DNA of 64,000 nucleotides. Source: Pseudomonas mendocina. Its GTDB lineage: Bacteria > Pseudomonadota > Gammaproteobacteria > Pseudomonadales > Pseudomonadaceae. The translations under genes were made by a program, and so were the position numbers. The stretch spans positions 1,240,001 to 1,304,000 of the forward strand of contig NZ_LR134290.1 of the NCBI RefSeq assembly GCF_900636545.1, given 5' to 3'. This document shows, piece after piece, positions 47,430 to 56,638 of this stretch. Within the stretch, counting starts at the first letter, position 1; every line of letters begins with the position of its first letter. Under the pieces are notes generated by a model. The model did not search any database. It was not told the DNA's origin and worked only from the letters and a program-made list of their open reading frames with translations.

Positions 47430-47842
47430 CACGCGTGCTCCGGCAGGGAGGCCGCTGACAGAGCGCGCAGGGTGGAAAGCGCCTTTTCGGCTCGTTCGCA
47501 GGGCACGAACAGGTGGTCGTGGTGAAAGCCTGCGACCACGTTGCAACTGATCCCCGCCTGCGCCAGGGCGGTGGAGAAGGAAGCGGTCAAACCGACAGCG
47601 GCCAGCGACGAATGCACCTCAAGGGTGATCCAGGCCGCGACGTAGTCGTAGCTCAGGTTGTACGCGTCGGCGGCCTCGCGCGGCAGCACCAGGCTCAGGC
47701 CTTCGGTTTCGCGCAGGCTGGCGATGGGTTGCAAGCCGCTGCAGTCATACCCGGACGGGACGCAGCAGAACACATACTGACCGGGGTTGAGCTGCGGCGT
47801 CATGCCTTGCAACAGGCGCGCGAGATTGGTTTCGCCAGACAT
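47429..47842 (-). CDS. ACT-domain protein
   Basis: A 137-residue ACT-fold protein ([74 protein letters not shown]). ACT domains bind amino acids; this one is coupled to argO by an ATGA overlap and transcribed divergently from argP. A sensor or modulator of arginine/lysine export is a reasonable inference; the ligand is unknown. Confidence 0.85.
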   Translation of the reverse strand: MSGETNLARLLQGMTPQLNPGQYVFCCVPSGYDCSGLQPIASLRETEGLSLVLPREAADAYNLSYDYVAAWITLEVHSSLAAVGLTASFSTALAQAGISCNVVAGFHHDHLFVPCERAEKALSTLRALSAASLPEHA

Positions 47843-47934
47843 GGCAGGCTCCTGATTGGGTGAGTGCTAGCGAGTCTGCTGCGACTGGATGTATAAGAGA
47901 AACAAATATTGCTGATTGCTCATTAGGAAAATCG

Positions 47935-48830
47935 ATGTTCGACTACAAACTGCTGGCTGCTCTGGCAGCAGTGGTGGAGCAGGCCGGCTTCGAGCGCGCT
48001 GCGCAGGTGCTGGGGCTGTCGCAGTCTGCCGTTTCGCAGCGCATCAAGTTGCTCGAGGCGCGCGTCGGTCAGCCGGTGCTGGTGCGTGCATCTCCCCAGC
48101 ACCCACCGACATTGGTCGACGCCTGCTCAACCACGTGCAGCAAGTGCGCCTGCTCGAACGCGACCTGCAGGGCCAGGTGCCGGGGCTGGATGAACAGGCC
48201 TTGCCCGAGCGTCTGCGCATCGCCATCAACGCCGATAGCCTGGCTACCTGGTGGGCGGCGGCAACGGCCGAGTTCTGCGCCGCCCAGCAGGTGTTGATGG
48301 AGCTGGTGGTTGAGGACCAGGAAGTGGGTCTCAAGCGCATGCGTGCGGGTGAGGTGGCCGGCTGCGTGTGTGCTGCCGAGCGTCCGGTGGCGGGCGCGCG
48401 CAGCCTGGCGCTAGGGGCGATGCGTTATCGCGCGCTGGCCAGCCCGGCCTTCGTTTCCCGGCACTTTTCCTCTGGCGTTACCGCCGAGTCGTTGGCGCGT
48501 GCCCCAGCTATCGTCTACGGCCCTGATGATCAACTGCAGCACCGCTACCTCGCAGGGCTGGGGGTGACCGGAGCCTTTGCCTATCACCTGTGCCCGTCGT
48601 CGGAAGGATTCGTGCGCCTGGCCGAAGGCGGCCTGGGCTGGGGTCTGGTGCCGGAGTTGCAGGTGCGTGAGGCATTGGTCGGTGGCCGGCTGGTGGAGCT
48701 GGTGCCGGAGCGCTTCATCGATGTGCCGCTGTACTGGCACCACTGGCGCAACGGCGGTGAACTGCTCGGCGAGCTGACCGAGCAACTGCGTCGCCACTCG
48801 GCTTCGGTGCTGGTGTCGCTGCACTCATAG
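47935..48830 (+). pseudogene. argP: LysR-family ArgP-like regulator, frameshifted
   Basis: The gene starts [20 protein letters not shown], the ArgP/IciA N terminus, with the HTH intact to about residue 55. After ...VRASPQHP the frame is lost; the continuation [22 protein letters not shown] and the whole effector domain to SLHS continue in the frame one base earlier. One base seems to be missing near 48103-48104 (CC where a Pro codon CCN is expected). The rest is undamaged, so either the mutation is recent or it is a sequencing error. If genuine, argO would lose its activator. Confidence 0.85.
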
Positions 48831-48931
48831 GCGGCCTGCAGAGTCGTAGTTCTGGCCGCCGCCGACAGCGCAGGGCGAACCGAGCGCTGCTAGAGTTCGG
48901 CCATTACAAGAATCAGTGTTTGGGGGATGCG

Positions 48932-49930
48932 ATGAAGATTCTGGTCACCGGCTCGAGTGGTTTCATCGGTGGGCGCTTCGCACGTTTCGCGCTCGAACAG
49001 GGCCTGGCGGTGCGGGTCAACGGCCGCCGTGCCGAAGGTGTGCAGCACCTGATCAAGCGCGGTGCCGAGTTCGTCCAGGGCGATCTGGGCGATGCCGAGC
49101 TGGCCCAGGCGCTGTGCCAGGATGTCGAGGCCGTGGTGCACTGTGCCGGCGCCGTGGGGGTGTGGGGCGACTACGGACATTTCCATCAGGCCAATGTGAC
49201 GGTCACCGAGAACATCGTCGACGCCTGCCTCAAGCAGAAAGTGCAGCGCCTGGTGCACCTGTCTTCACCCTCGATCTACTTCGATGGGAAATCCCATGTC
49301 GATATCCGCGAGGAGCAGGTGCCCAAGCGTTTTTCCGATCACTACGGCAAAACCAAGCACCTGGCCGAGCAGCAGGTGTTCGCCGCGCAGGAGTTCGGCC
49401 TGGAGGTGGTCGCCCTGCGCCCGCGTTTCGTTACCGGGGCGGGCGATACCAGCATCTTCCCGCGCTTGATCGGTATGCAACGCAAGGGTCGCCTGGCGAT
49501 CATCGGCAATGGTCTGAACAAGGTCGACTTCACCAATGTGCACAATCTCAACGATGCCTTGCTTAGCTCGTTGCAAGTGGGCAGAGCGGCACTTGGTCAG
49601 GTGTACAACATCAGCAATGGCGCGCCGGTGCCGTTGTGGGATGTGGTCAACTACGTGTTGCGTCGCCTGGAGCTACCACCGGTAACCCGGCATGTGCCGT
49701 TTCCGCTGGCCTATGCTGCGGCGACGCTCAACGAGGGCGTGTGTCGCCTGTTGCCCGGTCGTCCCGAACCGAGCCTGTTCCGTCTGGGCGTGGCGGTGAT
49801 GGCCAGGGATTTTTCCCTGAACATCGATCACGCCCGTGAGTACCTCGGCTATGAGCCCAGGGCCAGCCTGTGGGATGCACTGGATGAGTTCTGCACCTGG
49901 TGGCAGGCGCAGATGGGGCATCAGGCGTAG
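48932..49930 (+). CDS. NAD-dependent epimerase/dehydratase (3-beta-HSD-like)
   Basis: A 332-residue extended SDR: MKILVTGSSGFIGGRFARFAL, VVHCAGAVG and the catalytic YGKTK (DHYGKTKHLAEQQ). The C-terminal part resembles 3-beta-hydroxysteroid dehydrogenase/OleD-like proteins. The start at 48932 has GGGGGATG upstream. The substrate is unknown. Converges with and overlaps the next gene by 10 bases. Confidence 0.85.
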   Translation: MKILVTGSSGFIGGRFARFALEQGLAVRVNGRRAEGVQHLIKRGAEFVQGDLGDAELAQALCQDVEAVVHCAGAVGVWGDYGHFHQANVTVTENIVDACLKQKVQRLVHLSSPSIYFDGKSHVDIREEQVPKRFSDHYGKTKHLAEQQVFAAQEFGLEVVALRPRFVTGAGDTSIFPRLIGMQRKGRLAIIGNGLNKVDFTNVHNLNDALLSSLQVGRAALGQVYNISNGAPVPLWDVVNYVLRRLELPPVTRHVPFPLAYAAATLNEGVCRLLPGRPEPSLFRLGVAVMARDFSLNIDHAREYLGYEPRASLWDALDEFCTWWQAQMGHQA

Positions 49931-50205
49931 ATGCGCTGGCCGCGATAGATGCGCACCGAGCCGGTGGCGCTGCCGACCGGCAGCTCGACTGCAGCCACGG
50001 GTGAAACGATGCGCTGCGGTTGATCGGACAACTCCGCCAGGCGCCTGCCCAGGCTACGGGTTTCTTCATCATCGGACTTGAGGCTGCCATCGAGCATGGC
50101 ACCGATGGCGTTGGGCTGGCTGAGGCGAATGTCCACCGCCTGCTCTTCGCGTAGGCGACGACGCAGCGCTTTCATGCAGTCCAGTACTTCTTTGTTCAGT
50201 TCCAT
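49921..50205 (-). CDS. Conserved hypothetical small protein
   Basis: A 94-residue soluble protein starting MELNKEVLDCMKALRRRLREEQAVDIRLSQPNAIGAMLDG, with basic helices at the N terminus and a strand-rich C terminus ending in VRIYRGQRIYA. I do not recognise a family with certainty. Its 3' end overlaps the epimerase gene by 10 bases. Confidence 0.7.
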   Translation of the reverse strand: MELNKEVLDCMKALRRRLREEQAVDIRLSQPNAIGAMLDGSLKSDDEETRSLGRRLAELSDQPQRIVSPVAAVELPVGSATGSVRIYRGQRIYA

Positions 50206-50564
50206 CGCGACTTCCCCCGGTTGGTTGAAGGGGCACGGGTTGTGGCGTTCCTCGCCCGCCGTGTCCTGGCCAGCCACTTCCCGGTGGCTGTCACACGTAT
50301 TTTCGTGCTGAGTGCATTGCAGAACTTTCAGGCCGCATGCTGGCTCGTGAGCGACGCGCTATCGGCGCATTCACGACAGGATCAAAAGCAAAGTGCGTAC
50401 CAGTTCAAGTTTTGCGGAACTGCCGGGCTGCAGGCGAGTCGATGGCCCTGTCGCGCCCTTCGTCGGTGCGCCGCGCACCTGCTTGGCGCGACGCTGATGG
50501 CATAGTGGCGAATCGGTATACTGCGCGGCATTTCCGTTTCTACGTTCCAACCATAGGTCCGACC

Positions 50565-51413
50565 ATGCGCAACGACGCCAACGACGAGCTCGACAACCTG
50601 CCCAGCCTGACCCCGGAACGCCGCGAGGATTTCGCCGAGCCGCGTGAGGAACCGGCCCCGCGCAGCAGCCGCATGACCAGCAGCAAGGCGCCAGTGGTCA
50701 AGGGCGCCAGCACCGGGCCGCTGTGGGCATTGGTCGGTGCACTGAGCTTCGCCCTGGCTGGCCTGGGCTGGTGGAGCCTGCAACAGATCGGCCTGATGGA
50801 GCAGCGCCTGGTGGCGACCCAGGAAAGCTTCGCGCGCATCAGCGAAGAGGCCGCCGGACGCATTCAGGATATTTCCGGCAAGGTGGTAGCGACCGAATCC
50901 AGCGTCACTAGCGGCAGCGAGGCGCTTAAGCTGCAGGTCAAGCAACTGGAAACGCGTCTGGCCGAGCTGAGCAAGCAGCAACAGCAGAGCGCCACCGCGC
51001 AGGCCGCGCTGGACAAGCGCGTCGAGCAACTTGGCAGCGAACTGAAGGGTGGCATTGGTGCCAGCGCCGATTTCGACAAGCGCCTGCAGGCGCTCTCCGC
51101 CGAGCAGGCGGCGCTGAAGGCCGCGCAGGGTGATGCCAAGGCGACCCAGGCCGAGCTGGCCAAGCTCGATACCCGGATCAAGGCGCTTGGTGGCGATATC
51201 GATGCGCTGAAGAAGCAGGGCAACCCTGCCCAGGCCATCCGCAACCTGGAGCAGGATCTGTTGGTACTGCGCAGTGAGCTGGACAATCGCCCGGCCGCCA
51301 GCGCGGGCCCCGGCACCGCCGAGTTCGATGCCTTCCGCGCGCAGATGACGCGCAACATCAACACCCTGCAGAGCCAGGTGGCGAATCTGCAGCAGCAGCT
51401 CAATCAGCGCTGA
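50565..51413 (+). CDS. Membrane-anchored coiled-coil protein
   Basis: A 282-residue protein: a cytosolic acidic/basic N terminus (~50 residues), one transmembrane segment (LWALVGALSFALAGLGWWSLQQI, around 52-74), and a long periplasmic coiled coil rich in Gln, Ala and Leu (residues ~75-230), ending in QSQVANLQQQLNQR. Conserved hypothetical in Pseudomonas; a spacer or scaffold role is likely by build. The start at 50565 (MRNDANDEL) is chosen; upstream frame is open but without family-like sequence. Confidence 0.8.
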   Translation: MRNDANDELDNLPSLTPERREDFAEPREEPAPRSSRMTSSKAPVVKGASTGPLWALVGALSFALAGLGWWSLQQIGLMEQRLVATQESFARISEEAAGRIQDISGKVVATESSVTSGSEALKLQVKQLETRLAELSKQQQQSATAQAALDKRVEQLGSELKGGIGASADFDKRLQALSAEQAALKAAQGDAKATQAELAKLDTRIKALGGDIDALKKQGNPAQAIRNLEQDLLVLRSELDNRPAASAGPGTAEFDAFRAQMTRNINTLQSQVANLQQQLNQR

Positions 51414-51425
51414 GGCAATTCGCTA

Positions 51426-51460
51426 AATGAACAAGCCCCGCAATGCGGGGCTTGTTCATT
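51426..51460. terminator. Strong intrinsic terminator, likely bidirectional
   Basis: AATGAACAAGCCCCGC and its exact reverse complement GCGGGGCTTGTTCATT form a perfect long stem around AAT-type loop, 12 bases after the coiled-coil gene's stop. It also faces the 3' end of the old-yellow-enzyme gene. Confidence 0.85.
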
Positions 51461-51524
51461 TATTGGTCGCGGCTAAAGCCCCTCCCATGGGATGTCGCTT
51501 GCGGGAGGTGCTTAAGCTGCGATC

Positions 51525-52574
51525 TTACAGGCGCGGATAGTCGATATAGCCGACCGGGCCCGAGCCGTAGAAGGTTTCCGGATGCGGCTCGTTCAGCGCT
51601 GCGTCCTGTGCCAGGCGCTCCGGCAGGTCCGGGTTGGCGATGAAGGGGATACCGAACGCCACGGCGTCGGCCTTGCCTTCAGCCAGCCAGGCGTTGGCCT
51701 GATCCTTGGTGAAGCGCTCGTTGGCGATGAACACACCGCCGAATTCCTTCTTCAGTTGCGGTGTCAGGCTGTCGTCACCTGCCTTCTCGCGGGCGCAGAT
51801 GAAGGCGATGCCGCGTTTGCCCAGTTCACGGGCCACGTAGCCGAAGGTTTCGGCGCGGTTGGCGTCGCCCATGTCGTGCGAGTCGGCGCGCGGCGCCAGG
51901 TGCACGCCGACGCGGCCGGCGCCCCACACGGAAATGGCGGCATCCGTCACTTCCAGCAGCAGGCGCGCACGGTTCTCGAGGCTGCCGCCGTAGCGGTCGG
52001 TGCGCTGGTTGGTGCTGCTCTGCAGGAACTGGTCGAGCAGGTAGCCATTGGCGCCGTGGATTTCCACGCCGTCGAAACCGGCGGCCATGGCGTTTTCGGC
52101 GCCCTGACGATACGCCTCGACGATGTCGGCGATCTCTTCGGTTTCCAGGGCGCGCGGGGTGACATAGTCCTTGATCGGACGCACCAGGCTGACATGGCCG
52201 GCTGGCTTGATCGCGCTGGGAGCGACCGGCAGTTCGCCGTTCAGGTAGATCGGGTCGGAGATACGGCCGACGTGCCACAGCTGCAGAACGATCTTGCCGC
52301 CGTTGGCGTGCACTGCCTGGGTGATATTGCTCCAGCCACGGACCTGCTCGTCGGACCAGATGCCGGGCGTTTTCGGGTAGCCCACGCCCATTGGCGTGAC
52401 GGCGGTGGCCTCGCTGATGATCAGGCCAGCCGATGCGCGCTGGGTGTAGTACTCGGCCATCAGCGCGTTGGGTACGCGGCCTTCGTCGGCGCGGCAGCGA
52501 GTGAGCGGCGCCATGATGATGCGGTTGTTCAGGTGCAGATCACCGATCTGGATGGGGGCGAACAGTGTGGGCAT
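51525..52574 (-). CDS. Old yellow enzyme family FMN reductase (NemA/XenA-like)
   Basis: A 349-residue FMN barrel. N-terminal PTLFAPIQIGDLHLNNRIIMAPLTRCRAD, then LWHVGRISDP, the substrate-binding HGANGYLLDQFLQSSTNQRTD and SLENRARLLLEV are the classic OYE signatures. Such enzymes reduce activated alkenes, nitro compounds and N-ethylmaleimide. It lies 26 bases downstream of an ArsR regulator, as in other Pseudomonas, which probably represses both. Confidence 0.93.
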   Translation of the reverse strand: MPTLFAPIQIGDLHLNNRIIMAPLTRCRADEGRVPNALMAEYYTQRASAGLIISEATAVTPMGVGYPKTPGIWSDEQVRGWSNITQAVHANGGKIVLQLWHVGRISDPIYLNGELPVAPSAIKPAGHVSLVRPIKDYVTPRALETEEIADIVEAYRQGAENAMAAGFDGVEIHGANGYLLDQFLQSSTNQRTDRYGGSLENRARLLLEVTDAAISVWGAGRVGVHLAPRADSHDMGDANRAETFGYVARELGKRGIAFICAREKAGDDSLTPQLKKEFGGVFIANERFTKDQANAWLAEGKADAVAFGIPFIANPDLPERLAQDAALNEPHPETFYGSGPVGYIDYPRL

Positions 52575-52600
52575 GTGATGTCTCCGAAGGAAAGGTCAAA

Positions 52601-52927
52601 TCAGAGTTGCTGGCCTAGGCGCTCGACGAAGGTTTGGATCAGCTCGTCGTTACGCTTGAAGAAGTGCCACTGACCGACTTTGCGACTGGTCACCAGACCG
52701 GCGCGCTGCAGGGTGGTCAGATGGGCGGAAACGGTGGATTGCGAAAGCCCGGTGCGCAGGAAGATCTTGCCCGCGCACACGCCGATTTCCAGCGGATGAT
52801 CCTGTTCGGCGAAGTGGCGCTCAGGCTCCTTCAGCCAGTCGAGGATGTCGCGGCGTACCGGGTGGGCAAGGGCCTTGATGATGGCGTCGAGGTCGATATC
52901 CATGATGTGTGGGCCGTGTTTCGTCAT
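52601..52927 (-). CDS. ArsR-family repressor of the OYE gene
   Basis: A 108-residue winged-HTH repressor: IIKALAHPVRRDILDWLKEPE and GLSQSTVSAHLTTLQRAGLVTSRKVGQWHFFKRN. A Cys (IGVCAGKIF) in the middle could sense electrophiles; that is inference. I start at MTKHGPHIMDIDLD (52927), with AAGG upstream; MDIDLD at 52903 is an alternative. The 7+7 palindrome just upstream (52939-52960) is its probable operator. Confidence 0.85.
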   Translation of the reverse strand: MTKHGPHIMDIDLDAIIKALAHPVRRDILDWLKEPERHFAEQDHPLEIGVCAGKIFLRTGLSQSTVSAHLTTLQRAGLVTSRKVGQWHFFKRNDELIQTFVERLGQQL

Positions 52928-52938
52928 GTGGCGAACCT

Positions 52939-52960
52939 TATATCGTCTCTGAGCGATATA
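52939..52960. promoter_or_regulatory. Predicted ArsR operator
   Basis: TATATCG-TCTCTGAG-CGATATA, a perfect 7-bp inverted repeat with an 8-base spacer, centred 22 bases upstream of the arsR start. It lies within the region that also serves the divergent acpH gene. Confidence 0.7.
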
Positions 52961-53029
52961 CAGATCGTTTGTTCCGATAGTCTCCATCAACCGCTTCGAT
53001 TGTCCCGCCGACGGCGTTAAGCTCCGGGA

Positions 53030-53617
53030 ATGAACTACCTCGCCCATCTGCATCTCGGCGGTGACGCGCCGTCACAGCTACTCGGCAGCCTTTATGGCGA
53101 TTTCGTCAAAGGCCCGCTCAACGGGCGCTGGCCGGCGCAGATCGAGGCGGCCATTCGCCTGCACCGGCGTATCGACGCCTTCACCGACAGCCACCCACTG
53201 CAAACCCGCGCACGGGCGCGCTTTCCCGTCGAGCGGCGAAGAACGGCCGGCATGCTGCTGGACCTGTTCTTCGATCATTGCCTGGCTCGTGACTGGCCGA
53301 TGTACGCGACGCAGCCGCTGGATCACTTCACCGGTCGGGTATACCGGGTACTGGCTGCCGAGCCTAAACTGCCGGGGCGTCTGGCGCTGATGGCACCGCG
53401 CATGGCGGCGCAGGACTGGCTCGGCAGCTACCGCGAGTTCGCCGTGCTGGAACAGGTGATCGCCGGCATGCAGCGACGCCTGTCCAAACCGCAGTTGCTC
53501 GATGGCAGCCTGAGCGAACTGGAGCGCCTGTACGAACCGCTCAGCGAGGACTTTCGCGCCTTCTACCCTGAGTTGATGGCCTTCGCTGAGGCCGAGCTGG
53601 GCGGGAGCGAGCCCTAG
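53030..53617 (+). CDS. acpH: ACP phosphodiesterase
   Basis: A 195-residue HD-like metal hydrolase that removes the phosphopantetheine arm from acyl carrier protein. MNYLAHLHLGGDAPSQLLGSLYGDFVKG and RIDAFTDSHPL are the AcpH signature. Divergent from arsR, 102 bases apart; the ArsR-type operator is nearer arsR. Confidence 0.93.
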   Translation: MNYLAHLHLGGDAPSQLLGSLYGDFVKGPLNGRWPAQIEAAIRLHRRIDAFTDSHPLQTRARARFPVERRRTAGMLLDLFFDHCLARDWPMYATQPLDHFTGRVYRVLAAEPKLPGRLALMAPRMAAQDWLGSYREFAVLEQVIAGMQRRLSKPQLLDGSLSELERLYEPLSEDFRAFYPELMAFAEAELGGSEP

Positions 53618-53716
53618 CCCGGATGCAAATCCGGGGGGAGCGGCATCCCCGCTCGCCGCTGAAGCGCCTCCCACAGAAGCGGGCGTCTGGCTCCGTGGGA
53701 GGGGCTTCAGCCGCGA
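53615..53716. repeat. Composite REP region after acpH
   Basis: A REP copy (TAGCCCGGATGCAAATCCGGGG, 53615-53636) is followed by a second inverted repeat pair, CGCTGAAGCGCCTCCCAC near 53656 and GTGGGAGGGGCTTCAG to about 53711. Both are interspersed palindromes common in Pseudomonas genomes. They lie between the convergent acpH and P-type ATPase genes. Confidence 0.75.
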
Positions 53717-53744
53717 CAACATCACCGCAGCGCTTCTCTGACGT

Positions 53745-56462
53745 TCAGACCGCCTGCGGATGCAGGCGATAGCGCCGCACCAGCCATTTCTCCAGCTCTG
53801 CCAGGGAAAATAGCACCAGGCCCGCCAGCAGCACGCGCAGCCATTGTTCCAGGCTCAGGCCAACCGAGTTGAACAGGTTTTGCAGCGGCGGGGCGTAGGT
53901 GAACAGTGCCTGCAACACCAGGCACAGGGCGATGGTCACCAGCACCGCGCGATTACCCAGCAGGGCCTCACGGCTGAGCACCGAGCCGAACAGGCTGCGG
54001 CAGTTGAGCAGATAGAAGATTTCGCACATCACCACGGCGTTGACCGCCACGGTCCTTGCACTGCTCAGGTCGTTGCCGAGCTGCAGTTCCCAAAGGAAAA
54101 GGGCGATGCCGGCACCGGCGATGAGCACCGAGATCATCACCACGCGCCAGACGAAAAAGCCAGACAGCAGGGGCTCGTTCGGCGCCCGCGGCGCGCGGTT
54201 CATGAGCCCGCGTTCGCTGGGCTCGAAAGCCAGCGCCAGGCCCAGCGTGCTGGATGTGACCATGTTGATCCACAGCACCTGCGCCGGGGTCAGCGGCAGC
54301 AGCACCTGGAACAGGATGGCGAAGATCACGATCAACGCCTGGCCGCCGTTGGTGGGCAGGGCGAAAAGGATGAATTTCTTCAGGTTGTCGTAGATCGCCC
54401 GACCCTCGCGTACGGCACCGGCGATGGTGGCGAAGTTGTCGTCGGCCAGCACCACTTCGGCGGCTTCCTTGGCCGCTTCGGTACCCTTCAGGCCCATGGC
54501 GACACCGACGTCGGCGCGCTTCAGCGCGGGGGCATCGTTGACGCCGTCGCCGGTCATGGCGACCACCTGGCCGCTGTCCTGCATTGCCTGCACCAGGCGC
54601 AGCTTGTGCTCGGGACTGGCGCGGGCGAATACCTCCACGCCGGGCAGCACCTCGCGCAGGCGACGGTCATCGAGCAGTTCCAGCTCGGCACCGGTCATTG
54701 CCGGCAGGCCGACGCCGATGCCCAGTTGCGCGCCGATGGCGCGTGCGGTTTCGGCGTGATCACCGGTGATCATCTTGACTCGGATGTCGGCGCGCTGGCA
54801 TTCGGCGACGGCGACGATGGCTTCCGCGCGCGGTGGATCGATGATGCCGATCAGAGCCAGCAGGGTCAGGCCATCTTCTACGTCGGCGAAATTCAGCGTG
54901 CGCTGCTCAGCCGGCGCCGCCTTGCTGGCCAGGGCCAGCAGGCGCAGGCCACGGGCAGCCAGGTCGGTGGCCTGGCGTCGCCAGTAATCGGTGTCCAGTG
55001 GGGCATTGCTGCCATCGGCACTGCGTTGGCTGGTGCACATTTCCAGCACCCGCTCGGGAGCACCCTTGAGGTAGATCAGGCCATGGCCCGTGTGGTCGTG
55101 GTGCAGGGTGGCCATGAAGCGATGCTCGGACTCGAACGGAATGGCGTCGCTGCGTGGTAACTGCGCCTGCAGGGTTTGGATATCGAGGCCGCTTTTCAGC
55201 GCCAGGGTCAGCAGCGCGCCTTCGGTGGGGTCACCGTGCAGCCGCCAGTGGCCGGCATCGTTCTGATGCAGGCGGGCGTCGTTGCACAGTTGCGCGGCGC
55301 GCGCGATCTCCAGCAGTTCGGCGTCGGGCTCGCGCAGCGCACCGTCCTGGTGGAAGGCGCCTTCCGGGGCGTAGCCAACACCCGAGACATCGAGGACGCG
55401 GCTGGCGCTGACCACGCGCTGCACGGTCATCTCGTTGCGGGTCAGGGTGCCGGTCTTGTCCGAGCAGATCACCGTCACCGAGCCCAGCGTTTCCACCGCC
55501 GGCAGGCGACGCACGATGGCGTTGTGCCCGGCCATGCGCTGTACGCCGAGGGCGAGGATCACCGTCATGATCGCCGGTAGCCCTTCAGGGATGGCCGCTG
55601 CGGTCAGGGCGACCACCATCATGAACATGTCGCCGGGGTCCTGGCCGTTCCACAGAATGCCGAGGACGAAGGTGGCGAAGGCGAGGATCAGGATGATCAC
55701 CGCCAGCCAGCGGCTGAACTGTTCGATCTGCCGCAGCAGCGGAGTGGATAGTGCCTGCACCTGTTGCAGCATGGCGCCGATGCGCCCCAGCTCGGTGTCG
55801 GCGCCCGTGGCCACCACCACGCCGGTGGCCTGGCCGCTGCTGACCAGGGTTCCGGAGTAAGCCATGCAGCGGCGGTCGCCGAGCGCAGCGTCGGCCTGGC
55901 AGTGGGCCACGGATTTTTCCACCGGCACCGATTCGCCGGTCAGTGCGGCTTCCTCCACCAGCAGGTTCTTCACGCTGAGCAGGCGCAGGTCGGCCGGCAC
56001 CTTGTCACCGGATACCAGCAGCACGATGTCGCCGGGGACCAGGTATTCGGCGTCGATTTCGTGGCGTTCGCCGTCGCGCAGCACCATGGCCTGAGGCGAA
56101 AGCATGTTGCGGATGGCGTCCAGCGCATTCTCTGCCTTGCCTTCCTGGATGAAGCCGATGATCACGTTGATCAGCACGGCGGCGAGGATCACCGAGGTGT
56201 CGACCCAATGGCCGAGCAGCGCGGTGATGATGGCGGCCACCAGCATCAGGTAGAGCAGCACGTTATGGAACTGATAGAGCAGGCGCAGCAGTGGTCCACG
56301 GCGTTGTGGCGGTGGCAGGCGGTTGGCGCCGTGGCTTTGCAGGCGCCGTTCGGCTTCGCCCTGGCTGAGGCCACTGGCGTTGCTGTGCTGCGCCTCGAGT
56401 GCTTGTTGTGCAGTCAAACCGTGCCAAGCGTGGTCACTATGTTGAGAGGGGGAATTGCCCAT
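53745..56462 (-). CDS. P-type cation ATPase (P2A-like)
   Basis: A 905-residue P-type ATPase with an N-terminal cation-ATPase domain, about 10 membrane segments, phosphatase loop LTGESVPVEKS, phosphorylation site DKTGTLTRNE, TGD motif MITGDHAET and MTGDGVNDAPALK. M4 has PEGLPA as in Ca2+/H+ P2-type pumps, but M6 reads NMVTSSTLGLALAFEP, lacking the conserved Ca2+-binding Asp of SERCA pumps. The ion is therefore uncertain; divergent from the universal stress protein gene. Confidence 0.9.
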   Translation of the reverse strand: MGNSPSQHSDHAWHGLTAQQALEAQHSNASGLSQGEAERRLQSHGANRLPPPQRRGPLLRLLYQFHNVLLYLMLVAAIITALLGHWVDTSVILAAVLINVIIGFIQEGKAENALDAIRNMLSPQAMVLRDGERHEIDAEYLVPGDIVLLVSGDKVPADLRLLSVKNLLVEEAALTGESVPVEKSVAHCQADAALGDRRCMAYSGTLVSSGQATGVVVATGADTELGRIGAMLQQVQALSTPLLRQIEQFSRWLAVIILILAFATFVLGILWNGQDPGDMFMMVVALTAAAIPEGLPAIMTVILALGVQRMAGHNAIVRRLPAVETLGSVTVICSDKTGTLTRNEMTVQRVVSASRVLDVSGVGYAPEGAFHQDGALREPDAELLEIARAAQLCNDARLHQNDAGHWRLHGDPTEGALLTLALKSGLDIQTLQAQLPRSDAIPFESEHRFMATLHHDHTGHGLIYLKGAPERVLEMCTSQRSADGSNAPLDTDYWRRQATDLAARGLRLLALASKAAPAEQRTLNFADVEDGLTLLALIGIIDPPRAEAIVAVAECQRADIRVKMITGDHAETARAIGAQLGIGVGLPAMTGAELELLDDRRLREVLPGVEVFARASPEHKLRLVQAMQDSGQVVAMTGDGVNDAPALKRADVGVAMGLKGTEAAKEAAEVVLADDNFATIAGAVREGRAIYDNLKKFILFALPTNGGQALIVIFAILFQVLLPLTPAQVLWINMVTSSTLGLALAFEPSERGLMNRAPRAPNEPLLSGFFVWRVVMISVLIAGAGIALFLWELQLGNDLSSARTVAVNAVVMCEIFYLLNCRSLFGSVLSREALLGNRAVLVTIALCLVLQALFTYAPPLQNLFNSVGLSLEQWLRVLLAGLVLFSLAELEKWLVRRYRLHPQAV

Positions 56463-56638
56463 GAGGCACGTCTCCTTCGGTGAACCGGGCTGCGCTTGCC
56501 GGTCGCCTTCGGGCGGCGCAACAAGCAGTCCTGATCACCCTAGTCCGCTTTCGCGCGTATGGCCTGACCTGCATCAAGGAGTGCGGCGCCGGCAGGCGCT
56601 TGAATGTAACTCGGTGTTAAACCCATGGAGGAAACGAG

